Source of the DNA: Pontibacter harenae
Lineage (GTDB): Bacteria > Bacteroidota > Bacteroidia > Cytophagales > Hymenobacteraceae
Assembly (NCBI RefSeq): GCF_020907245.1
Contig: NZ_JAJJWH010000007.1
Span: 1 to 64,000 of the forward strand
Length of the DNA: 64,000 nucleotides
Direction of reading: 5' to 3'
The position numbers and the translations under genes are program-made. This document shows positions 46,683 through 54,541 of this stretch, one piece after another. The notes beneath the pieces are model-generated. The model made no database searches, had not been told where the DNA came from, and saw only the letters and a list, made by a program, of their open reading frames with translations. Within the stretch, counting starts at the first letter, position 1. The number at the start of each line of letters is the position of its first letter.

Positions 46683-47129
46683 CTATTGCTCTTCGTCGTT
46701 TGAGTTGATAAGGGTATTCAGGTTTTCCAGATTACTTAAATAGGTGGTATCTAAAATCTCGGCTGTAGCGTCACGTACCTTTTTCATCACTATCCTAATC
46801 TCGCAACTTGCTTCATCCAGGCATTCGTCGCACTTACGGTAGTACAGGTGGCTTACACAAGGTATAGGTGCCAGCGGTCCATCAATCATACGGATAATAT
46901 TTCCCACCGAAACCTCCGACGGCTCTTTGGCGAGCGCATATCCGCCATTCTTCCCTCTCACGCTGTGCAGCACCCCATTCGTTTTCAGGTCCACCAATAT
47001 CGCCTCCAGAAACTTTCTGGGAATACGTTCGCTTTCAGAAATTTCGGAAATAACAGCAAGACCCTTGTGCTGGTTTTTAGTGAGGTAAAGAAGCGCCTTT
47101 AAAGCGTATTTTGCTTTTTTTGAAAGCAT
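46683..47129 (-). CDS. Rrf2 family transcriptional regulator
   Basis: A 148-residue winged-helix regulator. The Rrf2 signature is clear: LSKKAKYALKALLYLTKN, ISESERIPRKFLEAILVDL and GKNGGYALAKEPSEVSVGNIIRM. It has four Cys residues in the region 91-110 (PCVSHLYYRKCDECLDEASC), the position where relatives bind Fe-S clusters or zinc. Rrf2 proteins regulate cysteine, Fe-S or sulfur genes in several bacteria. It lies 188 bases upstream of the DUF2490-tauE genes on the same strand, which suggests but does not prove that it controls them. Confidence 0.9.
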   Translation of the reverse strand: MLSKKAKYALKALLYLTKNQHKGLAVISEISESERIPRKFLEAILVDLKTNGVLHSVRGKNGGYALAKEPSEVSVGNIIRMIDGPLAPIPCVSHLYYRKCDECLDEASCEIRIVMKKVRDATAEILDTTYLSNLENLNTLINSNDEEQ

Positions 47130-47293
47130 GCAGTTGATTATAGGATGGATTTAAACTTAAAGTTACGCATTTATAGACGTATATTAAAGTTGCGGGTGTG
47201 AAATTGGAGATATTTGGATTTGTAAGGAATCTTAGCACCTTGTATAGCTAGCTCTGCAAAGCATGTTTTACATGCTATTTTCCTATGAAGGGA

Positions 47294-47329
47294 AAAAAAC
47301 CTCTTTACATGGCTGTAAAGAGGTTTTTT
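47294..47329 (-). terminator. Terminator of the tRNA cluster
   Basis: Perfect 16-base arms (47294-47309 and 47314-47329) with a 4-base loop, rich in A on the left and T on the right. It lies 12 bases beyond the 3' end of the tRNA-Arg gene on the minus strand. Confidence 0.8.
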
Positions 47330-47341
47330 GTTTACTTACCG

Positions 47342-47415
47342 TGATCCCATTTGGATTCGAACCAAAGACCTACTGCTTAGAAGGCAGTTGCTCTATCCAG
47401 CTGAGCTATGAGACC
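47342..47415 (-). tRNA. tRNA-Arg (anticodon TCT)
   Basis: A 74-base cloverleaf. Acceptor GGTCTCA pairs with TGGGATC (two G-T pairs); D arm GCTCAGCTGGATAGAGC; anticodon arm ACTGC-CTTCTAA-GCAGT with anticodon TCT; T arm TTTGG-TTCGAAT-CCAAA. It is the last of three clustered minus-strand tRNA genes. No CCA is encoded. Confidence 0.93.
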
Positions 47416-47450
47416 AGCGTTTGTGGGGAAGCGCTAAACTTCCTTTAAAC

Positions 47451-47482
47451 AAAAAATTTCGGAATTGCTTCCGAAATTTTTT
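47451..47482 (-). terminator. Hairpin between tRNA-Pro and tRNA-Arg
   Basis: Perfect 14-base arms (47451-47464 and 47469-47482) with a TTGC loop, two bases after the tRNA-Pro gene on the minus strand. The T run lies inside the stem. It could be an attenuator, a processing signal or a terminator; no promoter is visible for tRNA-Arg beyond it. Confidence 0.6.
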
Positions 47483-47484
47483 AG

Positions 47485-47558
47485 TCGGGGTGGCAGGATT
47501 CGAACCTACGACCTCCACATCCCAAATGTGGCGCGATACCGGGCTACGCTACACCCCG
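47485..47558 (-). tRNA. tRNA-Pro (anticodon TGG)
   Basis: A 74-base cloverleaf. Acceptor CGGGGTG pairs with CACCCCG; D arm GCGTAGCCCGGTATCGC; anticodon arm CCACA-TTTGGGA-TGTGG with anticodon TGG; T arm GTAGG-TTCGAAT-CCTGC. A clear Bacteroidota promoter lies upstream. Confidence 0.94.
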
Positions 47559-47616
47559 AACTATGCTTTCAACTCCGGTAGCACTTAGTGTGCTGTTATT
47601 ATTGTTGAACGCGGTG

Positions 47617-47647
47617 CAAAAGTAAGTGAAGTTTTTTAAATGTCAAA
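47617..47647 (-). promoter_or_regulatory. Promoter of tRNA-Pro
   Basis: On the minus strand, TTTG at 47647-47644 and TACTTTTG at 47624-47617 are separated by exactly 19 bases, the Bacteroidota housekeeping sigma consensus (TTTG, TAnnTTTG). The tRNA-Pro gene begins about 59 bases downstream, so there is a short leader. Confidence 0.8.
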
Positions 47648-47672
47648 TTATTTTAACTTTTTTTCTTCACTA

Positions 47673-47760
<88 letters not shown>

Positions 47761-47785
47761 GTGGCCCTTCCTGCTGAAGAGATTG

Positions 47786-47816
47786 CAAACATACAACAAT
47801 GAATTTTAGTGCGCAA
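47786..47816 (-). promoter_or_regulatory. Promoter of tRNA-Ser
   Basis: On the minus strand, TTG at 47816-47814 and TATGTTTG at 47793-47786 are separated by 20 bases. The -7 box is a perfect TAnnTTTG. The tRNA-Ser 5' end lies 26 bases downstream. Confidence 0.7.
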
Positions 47817-48091
47817 TAGCACTCCCTAAAATTTAAGCTCTGAAAACGGAAATAAAACCACTACCATCACACAACTAATTGATAATATTATGCTTGCAAG
47901 CGTAAATTATTTTGAAAAATTTTTGAACAAATTTCCTGTACAATAACAAAGCATGAAGCACAGTTCAATTTTATAGAAAAATGTGACTATGACTGCGAAT
48001 GAACAACGGAAAGTAAATACCGCTGCCTTTAGTATATTTGCACTACTAAACTTAGTGTGCACTAGCATACGCGCTAATTTTCTGCTTATAC
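47817..48091. other. Intergenic region before batB
   Basis: Holds no convincing gene. TATATTTG at 48033-48040 fits the -7 consensus on the plus strand, about 52 bases before batB, but no good -33 box is seen. A 72-codon frame across 47983-48201 overlaps batB out of frame and has no family signs. Confidence 0.4.
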
Positions 48092-49066
48092 ATGACCTGG
48101 TATCAAACCCTAACCTTACTCGAAATTTTATTCGGAGCCTTATTTATAGGGCTCTACATCGGGTACTTGATCAGGGTAAGACGGATAGCATCTTTTTTTA
48201 AGCAACGGCCGCATGTTATCTGGGTTAAGTTTGTAATCAGACATCTGTATGTAGCATTATTAATCATCTCTATTCTTGGTCCCTCCTTCGGAGCCATGAA
48301 AAAGGAAATCAAAACCATCGGAAAAGACCTTTATATAGCAGTAGATTTATCAAAGTCTATGGATGCAACAGATGTACAGCCTTCCAGACTCGAAAAGGCT
48401 AAACATGAAATGCTCCGACTTGTAGACCGCTTTAACTCCGACAGAATAGGACTGATTGTTTTTTCATCTGAGGCCTTTGTGCAGGCTCCTTTGACCTATG
48501 ACCAAAATGCCTTAACGCTTTATACACAAACACTACGAACAAACCTGTTACCCGAAGGAGGAACCAATTTTAATCCTGTGCTAGAGCTTGTGCATGATAA
48601 ATTTGCTCAAGACAAAATCATTAGTAACCCTGAGCAACAGAAGGCCAAGATATTAGTTATCATAAGTGATGGAGAAAACCACGGCGAAGACACCGAGGCG
48701 CTGATAGAACGTCTGCGTGAGCAGAACATAAGAGTCTTTACGCTAGGAGTTGGCACCAGCGAGGGTAGCCGAATACCAATAGGAAATAGGTTTAAGCGCG
48801 ATGCAGAAGGAAAAACAGTGATAACACAATTACACCCAGATTTTTTGATAGAACTGGCTGAGCAAACTGACGGGCAGTACTATGAGATTAACGATCGGGT
48901 AAGTGAGGTGAGCAGATTGATTAGTGCCATCAACAATATTGAAGGCGAACTTAGGGAAAGTAAAACGATAGATGTGACAGCCAACAAATACATTTACCCG
49001 TTGGCTCTGGCGCTGCTGCTTATAGTGCTGGACGCACTTATCACAGTTAAAGTAGTTAGAATATGA
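48092..49066 (+). CDS. batB: VWA domain membrane protein, BatB-like
   Basis: A 324-residue protein of the Bacteroides aerotolerance (Bat) type. Two N-terminal membrane segments (about 8-28 and 50-68) precede a von Willebrand factor A domain with the metal site YIAVDLSKSMDATD (DxSxS), the Thr in PEGGTNFNPV and the Asp in IISDGENHGED; a last membrane helix ends the protein (YIYPLALALLLIVLDALI). Bat proteins support oxygen or stress tolerance and probably work with MoxR ATPases. No moxR, DUF58 or batA gene is next to it here. It overlaps batC by 4 bases (ATGA). Confidence 0.85.
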   Translation: MTWYQTLTLLEILFGALFIGLYIGYLIRVRRIASFFKQRPHVIWVKFVIRHLYVALLIISILGPSFGAMKKEIKTIGKDLYIAVDLSKSMDATDVQPSRLEKAKHEMLRLVDRFNSDRIGLIVFSSEAFVQAPLTYDQNALTLYTQTLRTNLLPEGGTNFNPVLELVHDKFAQDKIISNPEQQKAKILVIISDGENHGEDTEALIERLREQNIRVFTLGVGTSEGSRIPIGNRFKRDAEGKTVITQLHPDFLIELAEQTDGQYYEINDRVSEVSRLISAINNIEGELRESKTIDVTANKYIYPLALALLLIVLDALITVKVVRI

Positions 49067-50028
49067 AGACTTGGCTACTTGCTTTTTTCCTTGTCAGCTT
49101 TTTAGGAGGAGGTTTGCAAACTATAGCGCGTTTAAACAGCTATGCCCGCCAGGCATCAGAAGCTTATAAAAACCAAGATTATATTAGCGCGATAACCTCC
49201 TACGAATACCTTCTTAACCAACTGGAGGTAGATGATGACCAGATACGCTTAAACCTGGCCCACTCCTACTATAAAGCAGGTCTGTTGCAAAAGGCAAAAA
49301 ATCAGTATCTACAACTTATAGAGCATCCATCTGCGCATATAAAAGCAGTGGTGATGCTACAACTGGGGATTATAGCCAGCACTCAAAAAAAACAGAAAGA
49401 GGCGCTGTCGAACTTCAAGCAAGCCTTAATTGCTGATCCTACAAATGAAGCAGCAAGGTATAATTATGAACTTCTGAAGAAGTACTTGGACCTGCACCCT
49501 GAAGAACTTCAACAAGAGGAACAAAGAGAAGTACCTGCACCTGAATTACCTAATAACAGTACGCAAGTCCCCTCTCCTGCAGATGAGAATTTAGAGCCAG
49601 AGTTCAAGAGAAACCCCGACAATAATGGAAGTCAGGAAGATGAAGTTGAGGTACCAGACCAGGAAGACGCTAAGGATGGCACACTACAAGGCAACACTAA
49701 ATCAGGTGGAGCCAACGGAGCAAATAAAGAGGACGAGCAAGGAAATAGCGAAAATGAGAAATCGGCAGGAAACGAAGCAGGAGAATCGGAGGGAATGAAA
49801 CCAGATGATAGCCTTGGTAAAGAGACGAATGCCCAAAGTTCGGCTGAAAATGCATCTAGCACAGACAAACGTGCTCAAACAAGAAATACACGGCTGCAGC
49901 AGATGAATCTAAGTCCAGAAAAAGCGCAGATGCTGCTAGATGCCATGCGCGATGCCGAAAGACAGTATATACAGCAACTACCTAAAAAAGCATCTAAAAA
50001 AGCCGATCGAACTAAACCAGATTGGTAA
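49063..50028 (+). CDS. batC: Tetratricopeptide protein, BatC-like
   Basis: A 321-residue exported or membrane-anchored TPR protein. After a hydrophobic N-terminus (MKTWLLAFFLVSFLGGGLQ) come about three TPR units (residues 28-140; AYKNQDYISAITSYEYLLNQ, KAVVMLQLGIIASTQKKQKE, KQALIADPTNEAARYNYELL). Residues about 150-270 are a very acidic, Asn/Gly/Ser-rich low-complexity linker. The C-terminus, LSPEKAQMLLDAMRDAERQY, is the usual BatC tail. Coupled to batB by the ATGA overlap, it probably forms a complex with it. The remaining bat genes are absent from the window. Confidence 0.82.
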   Translation: MKTWLLAFFLVSFLGGGLQTIARLNSYARQASEAYKNQDYISAITSYEYLLNQLEVDDDQIRLNLAHSYYKAGLLQKAKNQYLQLIEHPSAHIKAVVMLQLGIIASTQKKQKEALSNFKQALIADPTNEAARYNYELLKKYLDLHPEELQQEEQREVPAPELPNNSTQVPSPADENLEPEFKRNPDNNGSQEDEVEVPDQEDAKDGTLQGNTKSGGANGANKEDEQGNSENEKSAGNEAGESEGMKPDDSLGKETNAQSSAENASSTDKRAQTRNTRLQQMNLSPEKAQMLLDAMRDAERQYIQQLPKKASKKADRTKPDW

Positions 50029-50346
50029 ACTTGGTCTTCCCAAAGCTTATTGGTTGCTGCTAAAAAACTAAGGTAGCCCTCTACAAAGTAGCACCCTTTC
50101 GAACTACCTTTTAGTTGGGATAATAGCGATACCTGCGCAGTTTCACAAGCGGTTTGTACCGCTGTACTCTCCAAAACGCGGTGTAGGCTTTATTTTTTGC
50201 TTTTACCATAACAAATACATGTTTTGGAAGTATACCTCTGTGGTACAAAATAAAACTTCAGAAGAAGCAGCCTTTTATAGCTGCTTCTTCTTTTTTTTAC
50301 TAGCCCTACAAAGTCAATGGGAATTAATTAAAAAAGCATTGGTAAC
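50029..50346. other. Intergenic region between batC and the thioesterase gene, with terminator
   Basis: No gene is seen in this 318-base stretch. It contains a terminator: stem GAAGAAGCAGC/GCTGCTTCTTC (50261-50271 and 50280-50290) with an 8-base loop and eight T bases. The rest is featureless. Confidence 0.75.
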
Positions 50347-50787
50347 ATGACGCAGGAAGAACATTTCAGAAGGCTGGAGAGCATGTATAAAGCAGCTCCT
50401 ATACAAGATATCTACAATGGTACTACTTTAGAGGTAAGCGAGGAAGAAGCAATAATCACACTTCCAATTAGCCCCAGTTTTTTTCATGCGGCTCAAGCAG
50501 TGCATGGCTCTGTATACTTTAGGCTGATGGATGATGCTGCCTACTTTGCTGTGGCCTCACTTGTTCGGGATGTTTTTATCGTAACAACCACTTTTACCAC
50601 GCACTTAGTAAGGCCAGTAACTGGCGGCTCGCTGAAGGCCGTTGGTAAGGTACGTACCAAAGGAAAAACCATTTTCACGGCAGAAGCCACAGTCTATAAC
50701 GAAAAAGGAAAAGAAGTAGCTTTCGGTACTGGTCAGTTTACCAAAACAAACCAAAAGCTTGAAACCTTGGAGGGCTACAAGCAATAG
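50347..50787 (+). CDS. Hotdog-fold thioesterase, PaaI family
   Basis: A 146-residue hotdog protein of the PaaI/YigI type. The family pattern is AAQAVHGSVYFRLMDDAAYFA, where the acidic residue and the adjacent His-Gly are the catalytic/binding feature, then TTTFTTHLVRPVTGGSLKAVGKV. These enzymes hydrolyse acyl-CoA, often aromatic or short-chain. The thiolase gene follows 207 bases later, so an acyl-CoA link is plausible. The substrate is not defined. Confidence 0.85.
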   Translation: MTQEEHFRRLESMYKAAPIQDIYNGTTLEVSEEEAIITLPISPSFFHAAQAVHGSVYFRLMDDAAYFAVASLVRDVFIVTTTFTTHLVRPVTGGSLKAVGKVRTKGKTIFTAEATVYNEKGKEVAFGTGQFTKTNQKLETLEGYKQ

Positions 50788-50935
50788 ATTTGATTTTGCC
50801 ATTTTGCACTTGCGAGGGCTATGGCAAGATTTAATGTATCAGCCTTATTTAGCCCCCCTAATCACTAGCCTTGCCCCTATTTTGAATAACATATATTGTA
50901 CTTGCCAAAGCTTCATTTCTCCTTCCTAACGACCG

Positions 50936-50967
50936 TTTGTATTTGTATGTCGTAACTGGTAATTTCA
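50936..50967 (+). promoter_or_regulatory. Possible promoter of the thiolase gene
   Basis: TTTG at 50936-50939, a 20-base spacer, then TAATTTCA at 50960-50967 (one base off TAnnTTTG). The thiolase ATG lies 27 bases downstream. Confidence 0.45.
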
Positions 50968-50994
50968 CAGTAAAACATTCTAACTGTTTATATC

Positions 50995-52179
50995 ATGCAA
51001 ATAAAAGAAGTATACATAGTTTCTGCCGTTCGCACACCTATCGGTAGCTTTGGAGGCGCCTTAGCAAGCCTTTCTGCTACTGAGCTTGGCGCCGCTGCCA
51101 TTAAAGGCGCTCTGGAAAAAGCGGGTGTAGATAAGGAGCTCGTGCAGGAGGTAATCATGGGCAACGTGCTGTCGGCAAATCTAGGCCAGGCGCCGGCACG
51201 TCAGGCAGCTATCAAGGCTGGGTTAGGCTACAACGTTGAATGCACAACTGTCAATAAAGTATGTGCGTCAGGCACAAAGGCTATCATGTTTGCGGCTCAG
51301 GCAATTATGCTAGGCCATAAAGATATAATTGTAGCGGGTGGCATGGAAAGCATGTCTAACGTGCCTTTTTATCTTGAAAAAGCTCGCTTTGGTGCCAAAC
51401 TTGGCCATGGCCAAATGACGGACGGTTTACTTAAAGACGGGCTTTGGGACGTGTACAACGATTTCCATATGGGTAATGCAGCCGAAAACACAGCCCGTGA
51501 AATGAAGATTACACGGGAGATGCAGGATGAGTATGCCATCAGTTCCTACAGAAAAGTGGCTGAGGCAGCCGAAGCAGGTCATTTAAAAGATGAAATAGTT
51601 CCTGTAGAAATTCCTCAGCGCGGTAAAGACCCCATTGTTGTGTCAGAAGATGAAGAATACAAAAAAGTAAACTTTGATAAGATACCTGGCCTCCGCCCTG
51701 TTTTTGATAAGGCAGGAAGCGTAACGGCTGCCAATGCTTCTACTTTAAATGATGGCGCAGCAGCGGTGCTTTTAATGAGCAAAGAAAAAGCGGAAGAGTT
51801 GGGTGTACAACCAATTGCTAAAATCCGAGGTTTTGCCGACGCAGAGCAAGATCCGATCTGGTTCACGACCACTCCTTCGCTGGCTATACCAAAGGCCCTG
51901 AAAAACGCTGGTGTTGACGCCTCCGAGGTAGACTATTATGAAATTAATGAAGCCTTCTCTGTCGTATCTATCGCAAACAATCAGAAGCTTGGCTTGGAAG
52001 GTGGCAACGTGAATGTGTATGGTGGAGCCGTTTCGCTGGGCCACCCACTCGGAGCCTCTGGTGCCCGCATTTTAGTTACGCTCTGTAATGTTATGAACAA
52101 AAAAGGAGGCAAAATAGGTGTAACAGGCATCTGCAATGGCGGCGGCGGAGCTTCCTCCATTGTCATTGAGAAGCTGTAG
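50995..52179 (+). CDS. Acetyl-CoA C-acetyltransferase (thiolase)
   Basis: A 394-residue thiolase that condenses or cleaves acetyl-CoA units. All catalytic features are present: the nucleophilic Cys in NKVCASGTKAIMFAAQ (near residue 88), the His in NEAFSVVSIANNQ/GGAVSLGHPLGASGAR, and the second Cys in GICNGGGGASS. The N-terminus VYIVSAVRTPIGSFGGAL and the loop ASTLNDGAAAVLLM are typical. The overall pattern favours a biosynthetic (AtoB/PhaA-like) acetyl-CoA acetyltransferase. It stands between its own probable promoter and a terminator, so it is likely monocistronic. Confidence 0.93.
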   Translation: MQIKEVYIVSAVRTPIGSFGGALASLSATELGAAAIKGALEKAGVDKELVQEVIMGNVLSANLGQAPARQAAIKAGLGYNVECTTVNKVCASGTKAIMFAAQAIMLGHKDIIVAGGMESMSNVPFYLEKARFGAKLGHGQMTDGLLKDGLWDVYNDFHMGNAAENTAREMKITREMQDEYAISSYRKVAEAAEAGHLKDEIVPVEIPQRGKDPIVVSEDEEYKKVNFDKIPGLRPVFDKAGSVTAANASTLNDGAAAVLLMSKEKAEELGVQPIAKIRGFADAEQDPIWFTTTPSLAIPKALKNAGVDASEVDYYEINEAFSVVSIANNQKLGLEGGNVNVYGGAVSLGHPLGASGARILVTLCNVMNKKGGKIGVTGICNGGGGASSIVIEKL

Positions 52180-52200
52180 TATTCCTCCGTTATATAATAA

Positions 52201-52242
52201 ACAGAAAAGGCCTTACGTCATCACACGTAAGGCCTTTTCTGT
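52201..52242. terminator. Terminator after the thiolase gene
   Basis: Perfect 18-base arms (52201-52218 and 52225-52242, core AAAAGGCCTTACGT) with a 6-base loop, 22 bases past the stop codon. Confidence 0.85.
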
Positions 52243-52350
52243 TTAGAAAGCTACAAAATGGAACTATGTTTTTTAAAAGATTTTAAAATTGCTAACACTT
52301 TCGTAACATCAACATAATCAACAGGTAATCTTTGTTTTGCAATTTTAAGC

Positions 52351-52725
52351 ATGGAAGAACTAATAATAATCTATTGTAGTTTGATAGGACTGATTGTCCT
52401 GTTGATGCTTGGCATGTTGTTATATGCTGATGATCAAACCGACACCGAAAAAACAGCTTTAACGTTGTCAGACAAATGTATGGTAGCAGGCTGTACACTA
52501 ATAGGCGCCATGATTCTGCACCTTAGCCTGCTTATACTACCGTCTAAAAAGAATGATGCCATCTTTTTAGTTGAGTTGGCTAGCTTTGCTTTTGTGGTAG
52601 CATTTTTGATAGTTTATTTTTGCTGGGTCATCTTTTTCAACAAAAAAGGAGGCACAGGCACTAATGCTGGTAAGCCTACAAAAGTGAAAGCGACTGAGGA
52701 AACATCTGAAGTGTGGCAGTTCTAA
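52351..52725 (+). CDS. Hypothetical small membrane protein
   Basis: A 124-residue protein without a recognised family. It shows three hydrophobic segments, near residues 4-25, 47-66 and 72-95, and a short basic C-terminal tail (NKKGGTGTNAGKPTKVKA). No catalytic residues are visible. TAATCTTTG about 20 bases before the ATG resembles a -7 element, with an unclear -33 box. It stands alone between the thiolase terminator and the repeat protein gene. I cannot assign a function. Confidence 0.6.
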   Translation: MEELIIIYCSLIGLIVLLMLGMLLYADDQTDTEKTALTLSDKCMVAGCTLIGAMILHLSLLILPSKKNDAIFLVELASFAFVVAFLIVYFCWVIFFNKKGGTGTNAGKPTKVKATEETSEVWQF

Positions 52726-52849
52726 AAAGTAACTGCTGATACAATTTCCCAGGTAATAAAAGGTTAGGCAATTAGTGTATAAATTTAATTTCTAACCTTT
52801 AGACAATATCAAACGGCAGAAACGTTTATTTTTTGCTGTTTACTTAAGT

Positions 52850-54169
52850 ATGAAAAGATATTTTTCATTGTTATTGATTTTGGCTCTGGCGCAGACAGTT
52901 GCGTTCGCACAATCTAAAGTCGTTACCTTTCACGAAGGAGCACCCTCTTCAGTTAAGGAAGTTTACTACATTACACCCGACTCTGCTATAGTGGGGTACT
53001 ACAACCGCTATTATGCTACAGGCGAGCGGGAGGCTTTTGCTAAGTTTGTAGAAGGGAAAAAAGACAGCATTTTTACGGAGTTCTTCCAAAATGGGAATCC
53101 TAAAATGCAGGTAACATACGTAATGGATGTAAAGCAGGGGCCATTTAAAGCTTACCTGCCAGATGGCACCTTACTACAGGAAGGCAGCTTTGAAAATGAT
53201 AAACAAAGCAATGTGCTCCGCATATTTTACCCTGACGGAAAGATAAAAAAAGAGTCCGCCTTTCAAAACGGCTTTCCAGAGGGGGTTGCAAAAGAGTACT
53301 ATCCTTCAGGTAAAATCAAATCCGAAATTTCTTACTCAGGCAGTAAGCAAAATGGCATCGCTAAAACCTACTTCTCGAACGGGAATCTAGAGTCTGAAGC
53401 CAATTTCCGCAACGGCATACAGGAAGGGCCTTATAAAACCTATTACGATAATGGCCAACTGGAATCTGAAGTGGTGTATGTTGCGGGCCAAAAGAACGGG
53501 AACTTCAAATTATACTTTAGAAATGGCCAACTTAGCACCGAAGCAGGCTTAGCGGCAGGTAAGTTACACGGAGTTTCTAAATCCTTTTATGAAAACGGAA
53601 AGCCTCTTAGCCTGATTACGTACAAAAACGGATCGATAAGCGGAACAGGAAAGTATTTCTATGAAGATGGAAGCGTTAAGGAAGAAATTACCAGCAGCGG
53701 CGTAAGTCGCAAAGTGAAACGGTATACTCCTGGTGGTTACCTGGAAGCTGAAGAGGAATACAAAAACAACAAAAAGCACGGCAACTGGAAAAAATATTAT
53801 AGCGGACCAGAGAAGAAGCTAAAGGAAACTGAAACCTATCTGAACAATTACCTGGAGGGCGAAAGAATCCTATACCATGAGAACGGACAGGTAAAGGAAA
53901 AATACACCTACAAACAAGGAATGGCGGTCGGCCGTGCTTATACCTATCACCCCTCTGGCAAAGTTCTGTCCGAAACTATCTATCGGAATGGCTTAAGGGC
54001 TGGCGTCTACAAACAATACTTTGAAGACGGAAAAATAGAAGTATTGGGCTATTACAATAACAATAAAGAAGAAGGTGGCTGGAAATACCACTCAAAAGAA
54101 GGTACGGTACTACGGACTGTTGTGTACCGTAATGGCATTGCGCAAGAGCAGAAAACCTCTAAAAACTAA
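52850..54169 (+). CDS. YwqK/MORN-type repeat protein, exported
   Basis: A 439-residue protein made almost wholly of repeats of about 22-24 residues, of the kind YYPSGKIKSEISYSGSKQNG and YYDNGQLESEVVYVAGQKNG; I count about 15. A signal peptide (LLLILALAQTVAFAQ) precedes them, so the protein is periplasmic or on the surface. Such repeat proteins are annotated as the antitoxin side of a putative YwqK toxin-antitoxin pair, but no toxin lies next to it and export argues against an antitoxin role. Strand-loop MORN repeats can bind lipids or scaffolds. Function unknown. Confidence 0.82.
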   Translation: MKRYFSLLLILALAQTVAFAQSKVVTFHEGAPSSVKEVYYITPDSAIVGYYNRYYATGEREAFAKFVEGKKDSIFTEFFQNGNPKMQVTYVMDVKQGPFKAYLPDGTLLQEGSFENDKQSNVLRIFYPDGKIKKESAFQNGFPEGVAKEYYPSGKIKSEISYSGSKQNGIAKTYFSNGNLESEANFRNGIQEGPYKTYYDNGQLESEVVYVAGQKNGNFKLYFRNGQLSTEAGLAAGKLHGVSKSFYENGKPLSLITYKNGSISGTGKYFYEDGSVKEEITSSGVSRKVKRYTPGGYLEAEEEYKNNKKHGNWKKYYSGPEKKLKETETYLNNYLEGERILYHENGQVKEKYTYKQGMAVGRAYTYHPSGKVLSETIYRNGLRAGVYKQYFEDGKIEVLGYYNNNKEEGGWKYHSKEGTVLRTVVYRNGIAQEQKTSKN

Positions 54170-54223
54170 AGTTTTCTTTCTTCTATAAACTCCATGCCTT
54201 AGAAACAAGTCAAGGTAGCTCAT

Positions 54224-54264
54224 AAAACAAAGCTCTGTTCCTTTTGGGGGCAGAGTTTTGTTTT
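54224..54264 (+). terminator. Terminator after the YwqK-like gene
   Basis: Arms 54224-54237 and 54251-54264 (14 bases, one mismatch) with a 13-base loop, ending in TTTTGTTTT. Beyond it, up to the FUSC gene at 54542, I see no gene. Confidence 0.7.
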
Positions 54265-54541
54265 ACACCCCGACAGGCGGAGGAAACATGCTATACGAAT
54301 ACCACTTTAAAGCCTAAGATATTTATTATAAGCGCCATCTTAATTCATAAAGATGTTCTTCTTTATGAAGGCCCTCCTCATACGTCTTTATGTTCTGCCC
54401 GTAAGAAGTGCACAAGAGCACTAAGAGCTATTTGCTAAGGAACCAAGCATGCACTTTAAGCAGAAGTTTTCCTTTTTAGTAGAAGATAGTGCTCAGCTCT
54501 TAATCTCTCCAGCTCCAAAGCATTTCAAACAAAAGAACGCT

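Noticed and set aside
47983-48201. A 72-codon open frame at the start of batB
   Set aside because: Overlaps batB by 110 bases in another frame and shows no conserved sequence; batB itself has clear VWA motifs.
50605-50802. Small minus-strand frames inside the thioesterase and biotin genes
   Set aside because: Complementary-frame shadows without start signals or conserved motifs.
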